Shown piece by piece: positions 12,249-23,406 of a stretch of DNA of 64,000 bases. The stretch comes from Vigna angularis (lineage: Eukaryota > Streptophyta > Magnoliopsida > Fabales > Fabaceae), in assembly GCF_016808095.1 (NCBI RefSeq), contig NC_068973.1:13884501-13948500 (forward strand). Direction: 5' to 3'. Numbering within the stretch: the first letter of the stretch is position 1; the number at the start of each line of letters is the position of its first letter. The translations under genes and the position numbers were made by a program. The notes beneath the pieces were generated by a model. The model had not been told where the DNA came from. It searched no databases and saw only the letters and a list, made by a program, of their open reading frames with translations.

Positions 12249-14573
12249 ATGAAGGTGTGGACGTTAGACGCAGCATTGCAGCGGTGCCAATGGCCGAGGC
12301 ACTTCAGAGAGATTCTCTCACAAACGATCCTCACCGGCCTCATCTCAGACCCCTACGCCGCAAGCAGACTCATAAACTTCTCTACTCGCTCTGCTCTCGT
12401 TCCCTTCGACTATTCCCTCCGAATCTTCAACCATCTTCACAACCCCAACCCCTTCACATGGAACACCATCATGCGCGCCCACTTCGAACTCCAAAACAAC
12501 CCTCACCAAGCCCTCACACTCTACAAGCTCTTCCTTGCGAAACACGCAAAACCCGATAACTATACCTACCCAATTCCTCTTCAATGTTGCGCTGCCCGGG
12601 TGTCCGACTTCGAGGGAAGGGAGCTGCACGCACATGTCGTGAGGTTTGGTTTTCATCAAGATGTGTACGTCCGGAACACGCTGATCAACTTGTATGCTAT
12701 ATGTGGGAGGATGTCCAGTGCGCGCCAGGTGTTTGAGGAAAGTCCTGTCTGGGATTTGGTATCTTGGAATACTGTTTTGGCGGGGTATGTTCAGGCGGGA
12801 AATGTGAAAGAGGCGGAACGTGTGTATAGGGGAATGCCGGAGAGGAACACCATTGCTTCGAATTCCATGATTGTGCTCTTTGGAAGGAAGGGGTGTGTGG
12901 AGAAGGCGCGGCGGATTTTTGATGAGGTTCGATGGAGGGATATGGACATGGTGTCGTGGAGTGCGATGGTTTCTTGTTATGAGCAGAATGAGATGTGTGA
13001 GGAGGCGTTGGTTTTGTTTGTGGAGATGAAGGCCAGTGGGGTGACAGTGGATGAGATCGTTGTGGTTAGTGTTGTATCCGCGTGTTCGCGAATTTTGAAT
13101 GCTGAGATGGGGAGGTTGGTGCATGGTTTGGCGGCGAAAGTTGGGGTTGAGGATTATGTTAGTCTTAAGAATGCTTTGATTCATTTGTACTCTAGTTGTG
13201 GGGAGATAGTGGATGCGCAAAGAATTTTTGATGATGGTGGTGTTCTCTTGGATCAAATATCTTTGAACTCGATGATTTCTGGGTACTTGAGGTGTGGTTC
13301 GATTGAAGATGCTGAGAAGTTGTTTTATTCCATGCCGGAGAAGGACGTTGTGTCTTGGAGTGCCATGATATCTGGTTATGCTCAACATGAATGTTTTTCA
13401 GAGGCTTTGGCATTGTTCCAAGAAATGCAGCTTCATGGAGTCAAGCCCGACGAAACTGCTTTAGTTAGTGCCATCTCGGCTTGCACCCATCTGGCTGCTT
13501 TGGACATAGGGAAATGGATTCATGCTTATATAAATATAAATAAATTACAGGTTAATACTATTCTGAGCACGACTCTTATAGACATGTATGTGAAATGCGG
13601 GTGTGTGGAAAATGCATTGGAGGTTTTCTACGCGATGGAGGAAAAGGGGGTTTCTACCTGGAATGCAATCATTCTTGGGTTGGCAATGAATGGTTTGGTA
13701 GAACAGTCACTCCGCATGTTTGCAGATATGAAAAAAACGAAGACACTTCCTAATGAGATAACCTTTATGGGAGTTCTTGGGGCCTGTCGGCACATGGGCC
13801 TAGTCAATGAGGGGCGTCACTACTTTAGTTCCATGATCCACGAACACAAAATAGAGCCTAATATTAAGCACTACGGATGCATGGTTGATCTTTTTGGACG
13901 GGCAGGTTTGCTTAAAGAAGCGGCGGAGCTGATTGAGAGTATGCCAATGGCACCTGATGTTGCCACTTGGGGTGCCTTGCTCGGGGCTTGTAGAAAACAC
14001 CATGACAATGAAATGGGAGAGAGGGTGGGAAGAAAACTTATTCAGCTTCAGCCTAACCATGATGGTTTCCATGTATTATTGTCAAATATATATGCTTTAA
14101 AAGGAAACTGGAGCAATGTTCTTGAAATTCGGGGAATTATGGCACAACATGGGGTGGTAAAGACACCTGGTTGTAGCATGATTGAAGCAAATGGGATAGT
14201 TCATGAATTTTTGGCTGGAGATAAGACCCACCCACAAATAAGTGATATTGAGCACATGTTAGATGAAGTGTCAGCAAAGTTAAAGATTGAGGGTTATGTA
14301 CCAACCACAAGTGAGATTTCACTAGACATAGACGATGAAGAGAAGGAAACTGCACTTTTCAGGCACAGTGAGAAACTTGCAGTCGCCTTTGGACTTATCA
14401 CTATTGCTCCACCAACTCCAATTAGAGTTATGAAGAACTTGCGAATTTGTAATGATTGCCACGCTGTTGTAAAGTTAATCTCCAAAGCATTTGATCGCGA
14501 AATTGTGGTAAGGGATCGTCATCGCTTTCACCACTTTAAGCGTGGATCTTGTTCCTGCATGGATTTTTGGTAA
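12249..14573 (+). CDS. PLS-DYW pentatricopeptide repeat protein (left copy)
   Basis: An uninterrupted 774-codon frame. It has a run of about 35-residue PPR motifs of P, L and S type from about residue 80 to 590 (recurrent 'VSWSAMISGY', 'LIDMYVKCG', 'ALFQEMQ' blocks). These are followed by E/E+ motifs ('PGCSMIEANG...FLAGDKTHP') and a DYW domain. Deaminase-like zinc residues are visible: HSE at 706-708 and CNDC at 734-737, plus the terminal CSC. The last three residues are DFW rather than DYW. Family knowledge: such proteins bind organellar transcripts and support C-to-U RNA editing in mitochondria or plastids. The gene is intronless, as is usual for the family. The ATG at 12249 gives the best start; an earlier ATG at 12230 is out of frame. 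The mate at 58040-60364 encodes the same protein, and the next PPR gene is convergent. Confidence 0.95.
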   Translation: MKVWTLDAALQRCQWPRHFREILSQTILTGLISDPYAASRLINFSTRSALVPFDYSLRIFNHLHNPNPFTWNTIMRAHFELQNNPHQALTLYKLFLAKHAKPDNYTYPIPLQCCAARVSDFEGRELHAHVVRFGFHQDVYVRNTLINLYAICGRMSSARQVFEESPVWDLVSWNTVLAGYVQAGNVKEAERVYRGMPERNTIASNSMIVLFGRKGCVEKARRIFDEVRWRDMDMVSWSAMVSCYEQNEMCEEALVLFVEMKASGVTVDEIVVVSVVSACSRILNAEMGRLVHGLAAKVGVEDYVSLKNALIHLYSSCGEIVDAQRIFDDGGVLLDQISLNSMISGYLRCGSIEDAEKLFYSMPEKDVVSWSAMISGYAQHECFSEALALFQEMQLHGVKPDETALVSAISACTHLAALDIGKWIHAYININKLQVNTILSTTLIDMYVKCGCVENALEVFYAMEEKGVSTWNAIILGLAMNGLVEQSLRMFADMKKTKTLPNEITFMGVLGACRHMGLVNEGRHYFSSMIHEHKIEPNIKHYGCMVDLFGRAGLLKEAAELIESMPMAPDVATWGALLGACRKHHDNEMGERVGRKLIQLQPNHDGFHVLLSNIYALKGNWSNVLEIRGIMAQHGVVKTPGCSMIEANGIVHEFLAGDKTHPQISDIEHMLDEVSAKLKIEGYVPTTSEISLDIDDEEKETALFRHSEKLAVAFGLITIAPPTPIRVMKNLRICNDCHAVVKLISKAFDREIVVRDRHRFHHFKRGSCSCMDFW

Positions 14574-17006
14574 CAAAACCGTAGTGGCTATTAAGTGAAT
14601 GAGTATTTTACGTGTAAGGAACATGTACTCAATTTTTTCATTGTTGACTCAAATATCAAAGCATGTGGAATTTAAGATTTTCACGATTTGGTTTGCCTTG
14701 CTATGAAATCAAATTTTGTTCATTTTTGTGATCTTGTTGGCAAAGAATGACAGGTAGAGAATACCTTACAATCCAGGATAATATCACTCCAAGATTCTGA
14801 AGAGAAATGATACTTCTGCCAATGTTAATTGAGTTTGCATTCAGCGGTTGGCCTCTGGGAAAGTTTGCAAAAATCCAAAAAATCTCGATCAATCTCCATT
14901 GTCTTTGGTTCAGTGACTATTCCTGAGCAATTGAGTTTATAGTGGAACTCATCTATTGTACTTGTTTTTTGAAGCAAGCTCTTTCCTTAGGCTTGTAATA
15001 GGTTTCTTGGACTAATGGAATAGGTTTTCCGGGTGAGTGATGGAGACCTTCTTGGACCAATGAGGGTGGGTCTGACCCTTTGAACAGGTTCCTTGGTTGA
15101 TAAACTAGCACACGGATTAGGCATGACTAGGAAAGGAGCAAGGATGGCTTCTCGGATTAGTTCTTGGTTTTCTTTTGGTTCAAGAGGGCCTCGACAAAAG
15201 GGTGGTATTCTTGGAGTCTGATGAAGGTTTGGAGGTATTTGAACAAGGTAACTGAGGTTTTCAGGTGGTGGGGTGGTTTCTATAAAGGTTGGTGGTGGTT
15301 CTTAGCAGCCAAGGTGGGAAGTTTACCCAATCCTAGATCAAGATGGAAGGAGGAAACCGAAAGGTGCAAGCTTATGGGGGCAGAACTGTTATTTGTGTTG
15401 AACTCATTTATTTACGCCACAAGAAAATATACATGGTTGTACATGTTTGTCTAAAATCTAAAAGAATATGTAGTACGAGAGTATTATTGCGCAAATAAAT
15501 ACTACTTTCTTTTGGTGACATCTAATGATCAATGAAAAATGCAAAATAAATGTTTCACTAGATGAAAATAAACAAAGATTAAACAACAATTTTGTGGACA
15601 GGCTGATGAGTCTCGGTTTGATGCATCTCTTTATGTTACCTTTTGTCTTTAATTTCTTAGTTTTAGATCAGATTTAGTTTCGTTCCCTTAATTCTTAGTT
15701 TTTCTTAAAATGAGTTAAATAAGTGTTTGTAGATAGGAGTTTTAGTTTAGTTTCTAAATTGGTAGACTTCTAGTCTTTGTAAGTAATATAGTGTAGCTTT
15801 CAGTTTAGCTTAGCTTCAATTTTAATTGCAATTGTAGAATTCAGTTCTGTGGTTAGTAGAATTTAGTTTTGATAGCCTTTCATCATTTTTCAGCTTGGTG
15901 ATTTTAGTGTTTGAACTCACTGGTTTTAGATAGTTAGTTTCTGAATTAATAGATTTCTGTAGTCTTATAAATAGTAAAAGTTAGATTTGATTCTTAATCT
16001 TTAATGTAGATTTTAGTTTGTGTTTTTTTTAGTCAATATGAGTATTTCAAGCCAGCTTTTACTTCTATTTTTTACGTAGAATTCAATTGTTTAAATTGAG
16101 ATTTTAGGTGCTGATAATTGAAGGTGCAGTACATTTGAGACGATATGTCCAGCTGGTGGTTTTGATTCTGTGAAAGTATGTACAGTGAGCAGTCTTCCGG
16201 TGATGTAAGTTGTTGAAGAAAGTGTGCTGAACCTGACCAGCTGTATTTGAATGTGCTCACATGAGAAGCTTGCCATGGGAGCTTTAACCTGCTGGAGTTT
16301 GGACTTGTTAGAGAAACGTGTTGGCAGAGGTAATTTTGAAGCAGAGAAGCTAACCAAGACTTGCAACCTGCTGATCCTGAAGTGATGACCTGCTACCAGC
16401 TGTCAAGAACTCCAATAGACAGATTATGCACTTTGAAGAAACCTGTGCCAGCCAGTAGCTTTTGAGGAGAGCTGCTCTAGTTACTTGCTACTTAGGTGAT
16501 TTGTACTGTTCTAGTTACTTGTATAGTTAGACTAGGCTAGGCTAGGCTAGGTAGTTTGTACATAATTTTTACTTGCTATTGGCAGTTCCTATGACCAGTT
16601 CTAGGCTGTTTTCCAGTTTTATAGGCTTGGACTTCTAGAAGCATATACAAGGCTTGGATCTTAAACTTGAAAGAGGGACGAATCATATTTTTAGATTTCT
16701 CAGTTTTTAGAATAGTTTTCTCTGGAGATTTCTGGTTGTCTAAGACTCCAAAATGAGCTAGACACCAAAGGGCTTCGGTGATTGTACTGTTCGCATCAAG
16801 TTTCATTCAATTCAAGTTAATTTTGCTTTTAATTCAGTTTTGCATTGTTTTCTGATATGCAATTCAATCATATTAATCTCTTAATGCTTTTTACTCAGTT
16901 GCAATTGTAATTCAATGTCTCGGATGTGTTTCCTTACTTTTGAGTCAGAATATAAATTTTCTACTCTTGAACATTTGATTTTCATTCTTGCACCTTACTA
17001 GCCTCG
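14574..17006. other. Intergenic region between convergent PPR genes, part 1
   Basis: No gene recognised. It includes the 3' flank of the PPR gene, a T-rich stretch with repeated 'ttagttt' words at 15640-16060, and a short TAGGC pentanucleotide run near 16533-16556. Short open frames here are not supported by any family resemblance. Confidence 0.5.
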
Positions 17007-17011
17007 GTTAT

Positions 17012-17327
17012 TGTTAGGACCCTTTGTAAGAATCCTATCTATCTCTCTTACTCTCACACCTCATTACTCTAACAGAAAGCAATTGTAAAAGAAATGATTT
17101 GTATTCACATCAAAGAATCAAGAATACAATTGGGAAACCAGGAGCTTAACCTCCCTCACCAAGTCTAAACTGGTCTGTAACTCAAGAGTAAAATCACTGT
17201 TCCTTGTAACTACAAAAGATGTCCTTTTTATAGACCTTTTCCCGCCCCCTTAACTGCTCAACAGTTAAGTACTCATCTTTATTTCTCTACTATCTTTCTC
17301 CTTTCATAAACCCTCAAGGTCCTAACA
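17012..17327 (-). mobile_element. Small solo LTR (copia-like), TSD GTTAT
   Basis: A 316-bp unit with ends TGTTAGGACC and GGTCCTAACA. It is flanked by exact 5-bp repeats GTTAT at 17007-17011 and 17328-17332. In the minus orientation there is a TATA-type 'ctataaaaaggac' (about 17228-17240). No internal region exists, so it is a solo LTR. Family assignment is from LTR size and TGTTA...TAACA ends. Confidence 0.85.
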
Positions 17328-17332
17328 GTTAT

Positions 17333-19293
17333 GGATCCATGCTGAGATACTGGTGAATCCAAAGTGATTTCTATACTCCAAGGATTTCAGAAATTAACAT
17401 TAGCAAGTAAGATTGAGAGTTAAATGAACTTGAATAGGATTTTCACTTTCTGGTTTAGAGCAAACACTTAGCTACGCTGAAGTTCAACCTGTTTTGTGAT
17501 TTTTGGTTCTTTAATATGTTTTTCATCAAATTTTCATTCCTCTACTTCCTTTCGTAATAATAAATTTGTTCCAATCATTAGATTTCAGTTTTAGTTCAGA
17601 TTAATCAATTTTTACAGTTAACTCTCGCGCCACTCGGCTCTAGCTTTGGTTTAAATGTTCAATTTTAGTTTTTGCTGCTTATTTATAGTTTCAATCTATG
17701 TTTTGTGGTTATTTCTACATTAGATTCTAGGATTAGTACTCAATTTTCCAGTTTTTTGGGTTAGATGATTTTCTGAATTTAGGAAGTCTGCACTTGGTTT
17801 TTTCGTTAAATTTTGTTTTAAAGTACCATTAGCATTGTTATAAACCTATTTGCATGTTCATATCATGATTCAATCCATAGCATAGCATATAAAGCCATTC
17901 TGCATATCAGACCACACGAACACCCTTACTGTCAAAGCTGTCACGCTAGAGTTGGACTGGTGCTGTCCAGTTCTGGGTTTTGAGTGCAGATTTGATCATT
18001 CTACCGTGGTTTGACAGTTCTTAATTCATCTATGCATATTTTTAGTGATTCAAATATTTCTCATTCATTTGGATTGTAATATCTCAATACCATTACATTT
18101 CTTGGGCACTAATCAAAGCCTGTGATATTATTGTAACGATCCAACAAAGAATGATTGGCACTTGTAGCATCTTTGCTAATTATGCAGAAAAATTGATTGA
18201 ATAGTCAACAATACGGATTCCATGAACACCTTCCATTCAGCTGTATCTACTCCTACAATACCACAATTTTGTGAAAACTCAAGTTAATGATGAATTTCTT
18301 ACAGGATTGAAAATGGCATCTATATTAGTAAGAAGTGACCTATCTGCTCAAATTCCCGTTTAACAGCCAATCATAAAATTGACAGATCTCACTATGAAGA
18401 ATAGCATAGACACATTACTCTGCTTCTCTGAACTGCCAACCCATTCTCAGCAAAAAAGAAAAAGAAAATCCGTTGCCTAAACAAGGTTGCCTTATTCAAT
18501 TGCTACGTGTCAATGTTAAACCCCTTTGTCCAGACAGGGATGCAGTATATTAGTATTCCCAAAGAGAATGAAACACAAACTGTGATAACGGCATAGGCAT
18601 AGGCATAATCATCCATGACTTCAAATGTCAAAGGCAATGACTGTGTTGGTATTCAATTGCAGTCCCAAATACAAGATAATTTAGAATAACTAAGATTGCA
18701 GAACATACACGATCATTTAAATGAGGGACACAGATGATGAGAAACAAGAGCAAAGAACTCTAACAGGAAGAAAGAGAGAAACATATAATTGTGTGTCTAA
18801 CATGAATTAGGAGCAATGTAAATCTTCACAGACTCTCTAATAAAGTATAACCTATAGAGGTATTCATTATAATAAGAGAATAAGAGTCTAACCTGGTCTG
18901 TTGATCCTCCTCCATCAATCCTTCCTTGGACAAATCACAGCAAATAATTGTTTATGGGGCTAACTTACAGAATAAACTGTTTAATCTATCCAAAGAGTTG
19001 AGTTTGAAAGACACATAGATGTCATTCAACGCTTGTAACATGATGCAAGCAGAGAAGAACGTGTACAAAAGTTCCCCATTAAAAGTAGATGAGGATGTAG
19101 ATGTCCAGACATCAAGGCTAAAAGTTCATAACAAATACGACCTATAGCACAAACAGTCTTCATGTGATGAGATTTGGTTGAATAAACTCCCCAACACGTT
19201 ATGATTTGGGAAGAATCAAATCCTTAAAACAGCCTTCAAGTGATGAGATTCAAATAATCTTGACGTCCAATCACATAGAATAACTACATGTAA
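17333..19293. other. Intergenic region between convergent PPR genes, part 2
   Basis: AT-rich; no gene recognised. A 'ggcata' triplet repeat lies near 18590-18606. The part near 19000-19293 is probably the 3' flank of the minus-strand PPR gene. Confidence 0.5.
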
Positions 19294-22101
19294 CTAACCC
19301 AGGAAATCATGGAATGTATTGTCTTTAATTAGTGCCGTCAGGTGCTTTAATGCTAGTGAAATTTCATCACAACTAGGATGTGACTTATCACCCGCAACAA
19401 ATAGGTTTGTAATTTGTCCTACAACGATCCAGCTACAGCCAGGCATTTTTTGGATATCTTTCTGCATCATTGTTCTCCTCAAAGATCTAGCTTCATCCCA
19501 AAGTCCAGATGCAGCATACAAATTTGAAAGCAGCACATATGAAGAAGAGTTTCTGGGTTCTAACTCAATAAGTTTCTTAGCCGCTCTCTGTCCCCTCTTT
19601 TCATCCCCATGTATTCTGCAAGCACCCAATAAATTGGCCCAAATCATAGCATTCGGTTCAACTTCTATTTTGTCAATGAACTCTTCAGCTTCCTTTAGAA
19701 AACCCCACCTACCAAGTAGATCGACCATGCAAGCGTAGTGATCCCCTCTAGGCTCAATTCCATAACAGTTTACCATGATGTGAAAAACTTGAAGACCCTC
19801 ATAAACCCACCCTGCATGGCTACAAGCAGTGAGCACTCCAAGAAATGTTACCTTATCAGGGGTAATGCATGATTGAGCCATCTCATTAAAGACCTTCAGG
19901 GCACTTTCTGCATAACCATTTTTGGCAAATCCAACTATCATTGAGTTCCAAGAAATCACATCCTTTTTAATAGTCAATTCATGAAAAACTTGAACAGCAC
20001 TTTTTACATCGCCACATTTTGCATACATGTCTACAAGGGAACTACCTGTTAACTCATCTAAGTCAAAACCAGTATGGAAGATTAGAGAATGTATCTCTCT
20101 ACCATCATGCAGTGAGGATAAGAGAGCAGAAGCTCGAAGAACAGTAACAAAAGTTGCTTGGTCGGGTAAGATACTGTTGCCACGCATTTCCTGATACAAG
20201 TTTAAGGCCACATCACTGCACTCATTTTGGGTATATCCTGAAATTAAAGCAGTCCACATTACCGTGCTTTTAAGGTTAGAAAACTCCGAGAAAAGAACGC
20301 TTGCATCTGCAAGCCTTTGTGAATCCATATACATGCCCAACAAAGAGGTTCCTAAGAATTCGCTACCACATAAGAGACCCCTCTTTACTACAACACAATG
20401 GATCTGCATGCCTAAAATTACCTTTGCAGAACCCTTACAAACATCTATGATGCTCACAAATGTAATCTCAGATGGCTTCAGTCCCAGTATCAGCATCTCA
20501 TGAATAAGACTAATAGCTTCTTTTATGTTTTTTGGAGCATATCCTGCAATCAGAGCATTAAAGGAGACCACACTCCGTTCAGGCATCCTAGAATAAATTT
20601 TTTGTGCATCTTCAATGTCTCCGCATTTTGAATACATGTCAATAAGAGAACTTCCAGCAAAAAGGTTAGTTTCTAAACCCAACTTAACTGACAGGCAATG
20701 GAGTTGCTGTCCTACATCTAGGACCTTAATATTTCCACATGCACTAAGTATGCTGGCCAAAGATACCTCGTCAGGTACAACGCCGTCCAAATTCATTCTT
20801 TGAAACAAACTGAAAGCAACAGCCTCCTCTTCTTCCTGCACATAACCAACAATAATGGCATTCCAGGAAACATGATCTCGGCATGACATGAGCTCAAACT
20901 GCTTAGCAGCTTCCGTCAAAGCCCCAGCTTTGGCATACATATCTATCAATGAATTGTTGACAAATAAATTAGAGGTAAAACCCTTCTTGATAATAGTTGA
21001 ATGCAACTGGTGACCAATTCGTACGTATTCAAAGGATGCACACGAGCTCAAAATGCTTGTGTAGGTAAATTCATCTGGGTGAACGCCACATATTGTCATA
21101 TCCGAGAACAACTCCATGACATTACTTAAATAGACATTCTGTGAATAAATTCCTAGCATGGTGTTCCAGACAATCAAATTTTTGTGAGATATAGCATCAA
21201 ATACTTGGCGTGCAGCATCCAGCATCGCACACTTGCCATACATATTGATCAAAGAACTTGCAACGTATATACTCGAATCGAAACCTTGCTTGATAGCCAG
21301 GGCATGAACTAGGAAGTCGTGATGGAGGGCGGCTAAACTGGCAATTGCAAACACTTGCGAGTGTGGATCTTGAGGATTTGACACCATGCTTACTCATTTG
21401 ACGAAAGAAGGCAAGAGCCTCCTTATAATGGCCTCTCTTGGCATGACCAGAAATCATGACATTCCAAGCCACAACATTGCGGGTGGAGATGGGCATCTGT
21501 GCAAACAATTGGCAAGCATTGTCCAGCTTTCCTAAAGAGGTGTAAGTGTTTAAGACGGTGACAAGTGCCACAGGGTCTAGAAGTGGAAAAGAAGCAGGAG
21601 AAACAGTGGTGCGTATTTTGTCAAATATGTGAAGTGCTTGCTGAGGCAAGCCGGCTCGAACATAACCAGAGATTAAAGAGGTCCAAGAAACAGGGTGGAG
21701 ATGAGGGGAGGGTGCAGCGTCAAATAAGGTGAGCAGAAGTGAGAGAGTGGGAATTGGCGTAAAGATGGATGAGTGCGCCATGACAGAAGGAGGCAGATTG
21801 AAGACCCCTCTTAATTATGCAGCAGTGAACTGCCCTCCCCAACTCAACATTGTGTAGCTTTGCACAGGCGGACAGAGTGATGGCGAAAGTAAACTGATCA
21901 GGGGAATGGCCAGAGTTGAGAAAAGAAGCAAAACATCGAAGAACACTTTGGGGCAATATGGGTGGAGTGCATGCGAAGAAGGGAATTCCAGGCACTGGCA
22001 TTCCCCTTCGCCTTCCCCTGGCACTCACTCTCAACACTCCAACGCCCATGGTAGCCTCTCCCTCTCACCACACCTCTCACTGTAACACTCACGCGCATCA
22101 A
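19294..22101 (-). pseudogene. E-class PPR gene, left copy, broken by three frameshifts
   Basis: It aligns end to end with the intact gene at 50479-53319. Starting from the equivalent ATG at 22101, the frame breaks three times relative to the mate: 2 bases missing at about 21957/21958, 2 bases missing at about 21730/21731, and 5 bases missing near 21349. The last 697 codons (21387-19294) remain open and match the mate over the shared part. The N-terminal basic repeat is shorter by 24 bases (two 12-base units). The three deletions total 9 bases, but the middle segments are out of frame, so a full-length protein cannot be made. A shorter product from the internal ATG at 21387 would lack the targeting peptide and about 250 residues. 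Confidence 0.9.
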
Positions 22102-22515
22102 TCAATTCGATTTGATTCCCTTTTCTCCCCCTTCCAACTATTCGCACATTCTTTCTCTTTTGTTCTTCTGTTATAAGTAAAATCCAATTTTATGTATGGA
22201 ACCTTCTATTCTCGTTTTTAATTAAGGCCAAATGACAGACAACATTTCATCCTTCCCTATGAAGCTCCGAGACGGCTGGGAGGTCGCGCTTCCCCGCTTC
22301 CGACACTTTGCTGACACGGACACGTTTCTGGGACGTGCACGACATGGTGTCGGACACCGTTTTTAGGGCTAGACACGGCCCTGTTCTTGGACGCGGCGAA
22401 GAAGATACGTCTTGGTTGTTGCAATCGGAAATCGAAAAAAGCGGAGTTGCATAGGAAAACTCTCTTTTTATGGAAACATTTTTCGGAAGCTTTTGATAAG
22501 GTGTAGGAAGCTTTA

Positions 22516-23406
22516 ACCATTTTATTGTCTTATGTCCTTGCATTCACCCTTTGTGAGCTACAATAATTCAGTCTCTCTTACATGATTTGCGTAACAAGGG
22601 CTCTCGTCTTTCGGTCACATATTATAATAGTTAGAATGCGACTCATGTTACTGTTATTCCGATGGTTTACCAGAGGACCAAACATTTAAAGATATTTTCT
22701 CTCAATCCAAGAGGAACTTCAACAAAGTCATATGAAATTGTTACGCTTTTCTATAAAAGTTTCTCTCCAAACCTCTCTGGAATCAATATTCTCGCCTCCG
22801 ATTTATGTGAGATATCAAAATACCATTAGTTGTCCCACTTCAGGAGAAGCACATCAAGTTTGTCATACTAATTTTGTCAATTCTAGATGGTTCAAGAACT
22901 ATTTGTCATGCTTCCTATTTATTTTGTTTTTTCCTTTCTGTTATGCTGTTTTGTCCTATTTAGTTAGATTATTTCCTGTCTATCCAGTTACAAGAAAAAT
23001 TCAGTCTGTGCATGCATCATTGTTTCCCACTTTAAAATAAGGGAAAACAACATAGAACATTTCATCCTTAATAGTTTCATTCATCCCTAAATATCCAAAA
23101 TGTCTGAAAAAGCAAAACAATAGCACTTCAAAGCAAATTCATTAGAACCCATCTCTATATATTATAAGGATTAAAACAATTAGAATAAAATTATAAGAAC
23201 TAAAACCTAAGTATAGTAAAAGTACCGGAACTAAACTTCAGTTTGAGTATGGAATAACCAAGGCAATCCTATGGAGAAAAAATGTGCTCAAATTTAAAAA
23301 AGAAAAATTAACTATATATATATATAAGGCCTGACCAAATGATAAGAAAACTGACAAAGTCTTTTGTATAAAATGTTCAAATTATACATGTCAAAATAAT
23401 AACCCA
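22516..23406. other. Intergenic DNA unique to the left side
   Basis: Starts at the point where the left and right copies diverge (after 'aaagcttcc' read on the minus strand). No gene recognised; it lies just 3' of the SAC relic and probably includes its former 3' UTR. Confidence 0.5.

Larger units (their letters stand above)
8599..22515 (+). repeat. Left arm of the large inverted duplication (mate 50086-64000)
   Basis: Paired positions sum to 72,613 from about 9.33 to 21.35 kb with no net indel. A 1-bp difference near 9295 and a 15-bp unit difference near 9117-9131 shift the sum to 72,599 at the window edge. Substitutions noted by eye include 12097 (T here, C in the mate), 18224 (G/T) and 19014 (C/T). 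From 21.35 to 22.5 kb the arms differ much more. Confidence 0.95.

Noticed and set aside
12345..13388. 347-codon open frame antisense to the DYW PPR gene (also at 59225-60268)
   Set aside because: It lies wholly within the PPR coding strand's complement, has low-complexity His/Asn/Arg-rich content and no family resemblance. It is a shadow of PPR codon use.
16091..16806. Short frames at 16091-16366 and 16576-16806 (and mirrors)
   Set aside because: No domain, no splice context and no conservation evidence beyond the arm duplication itself.
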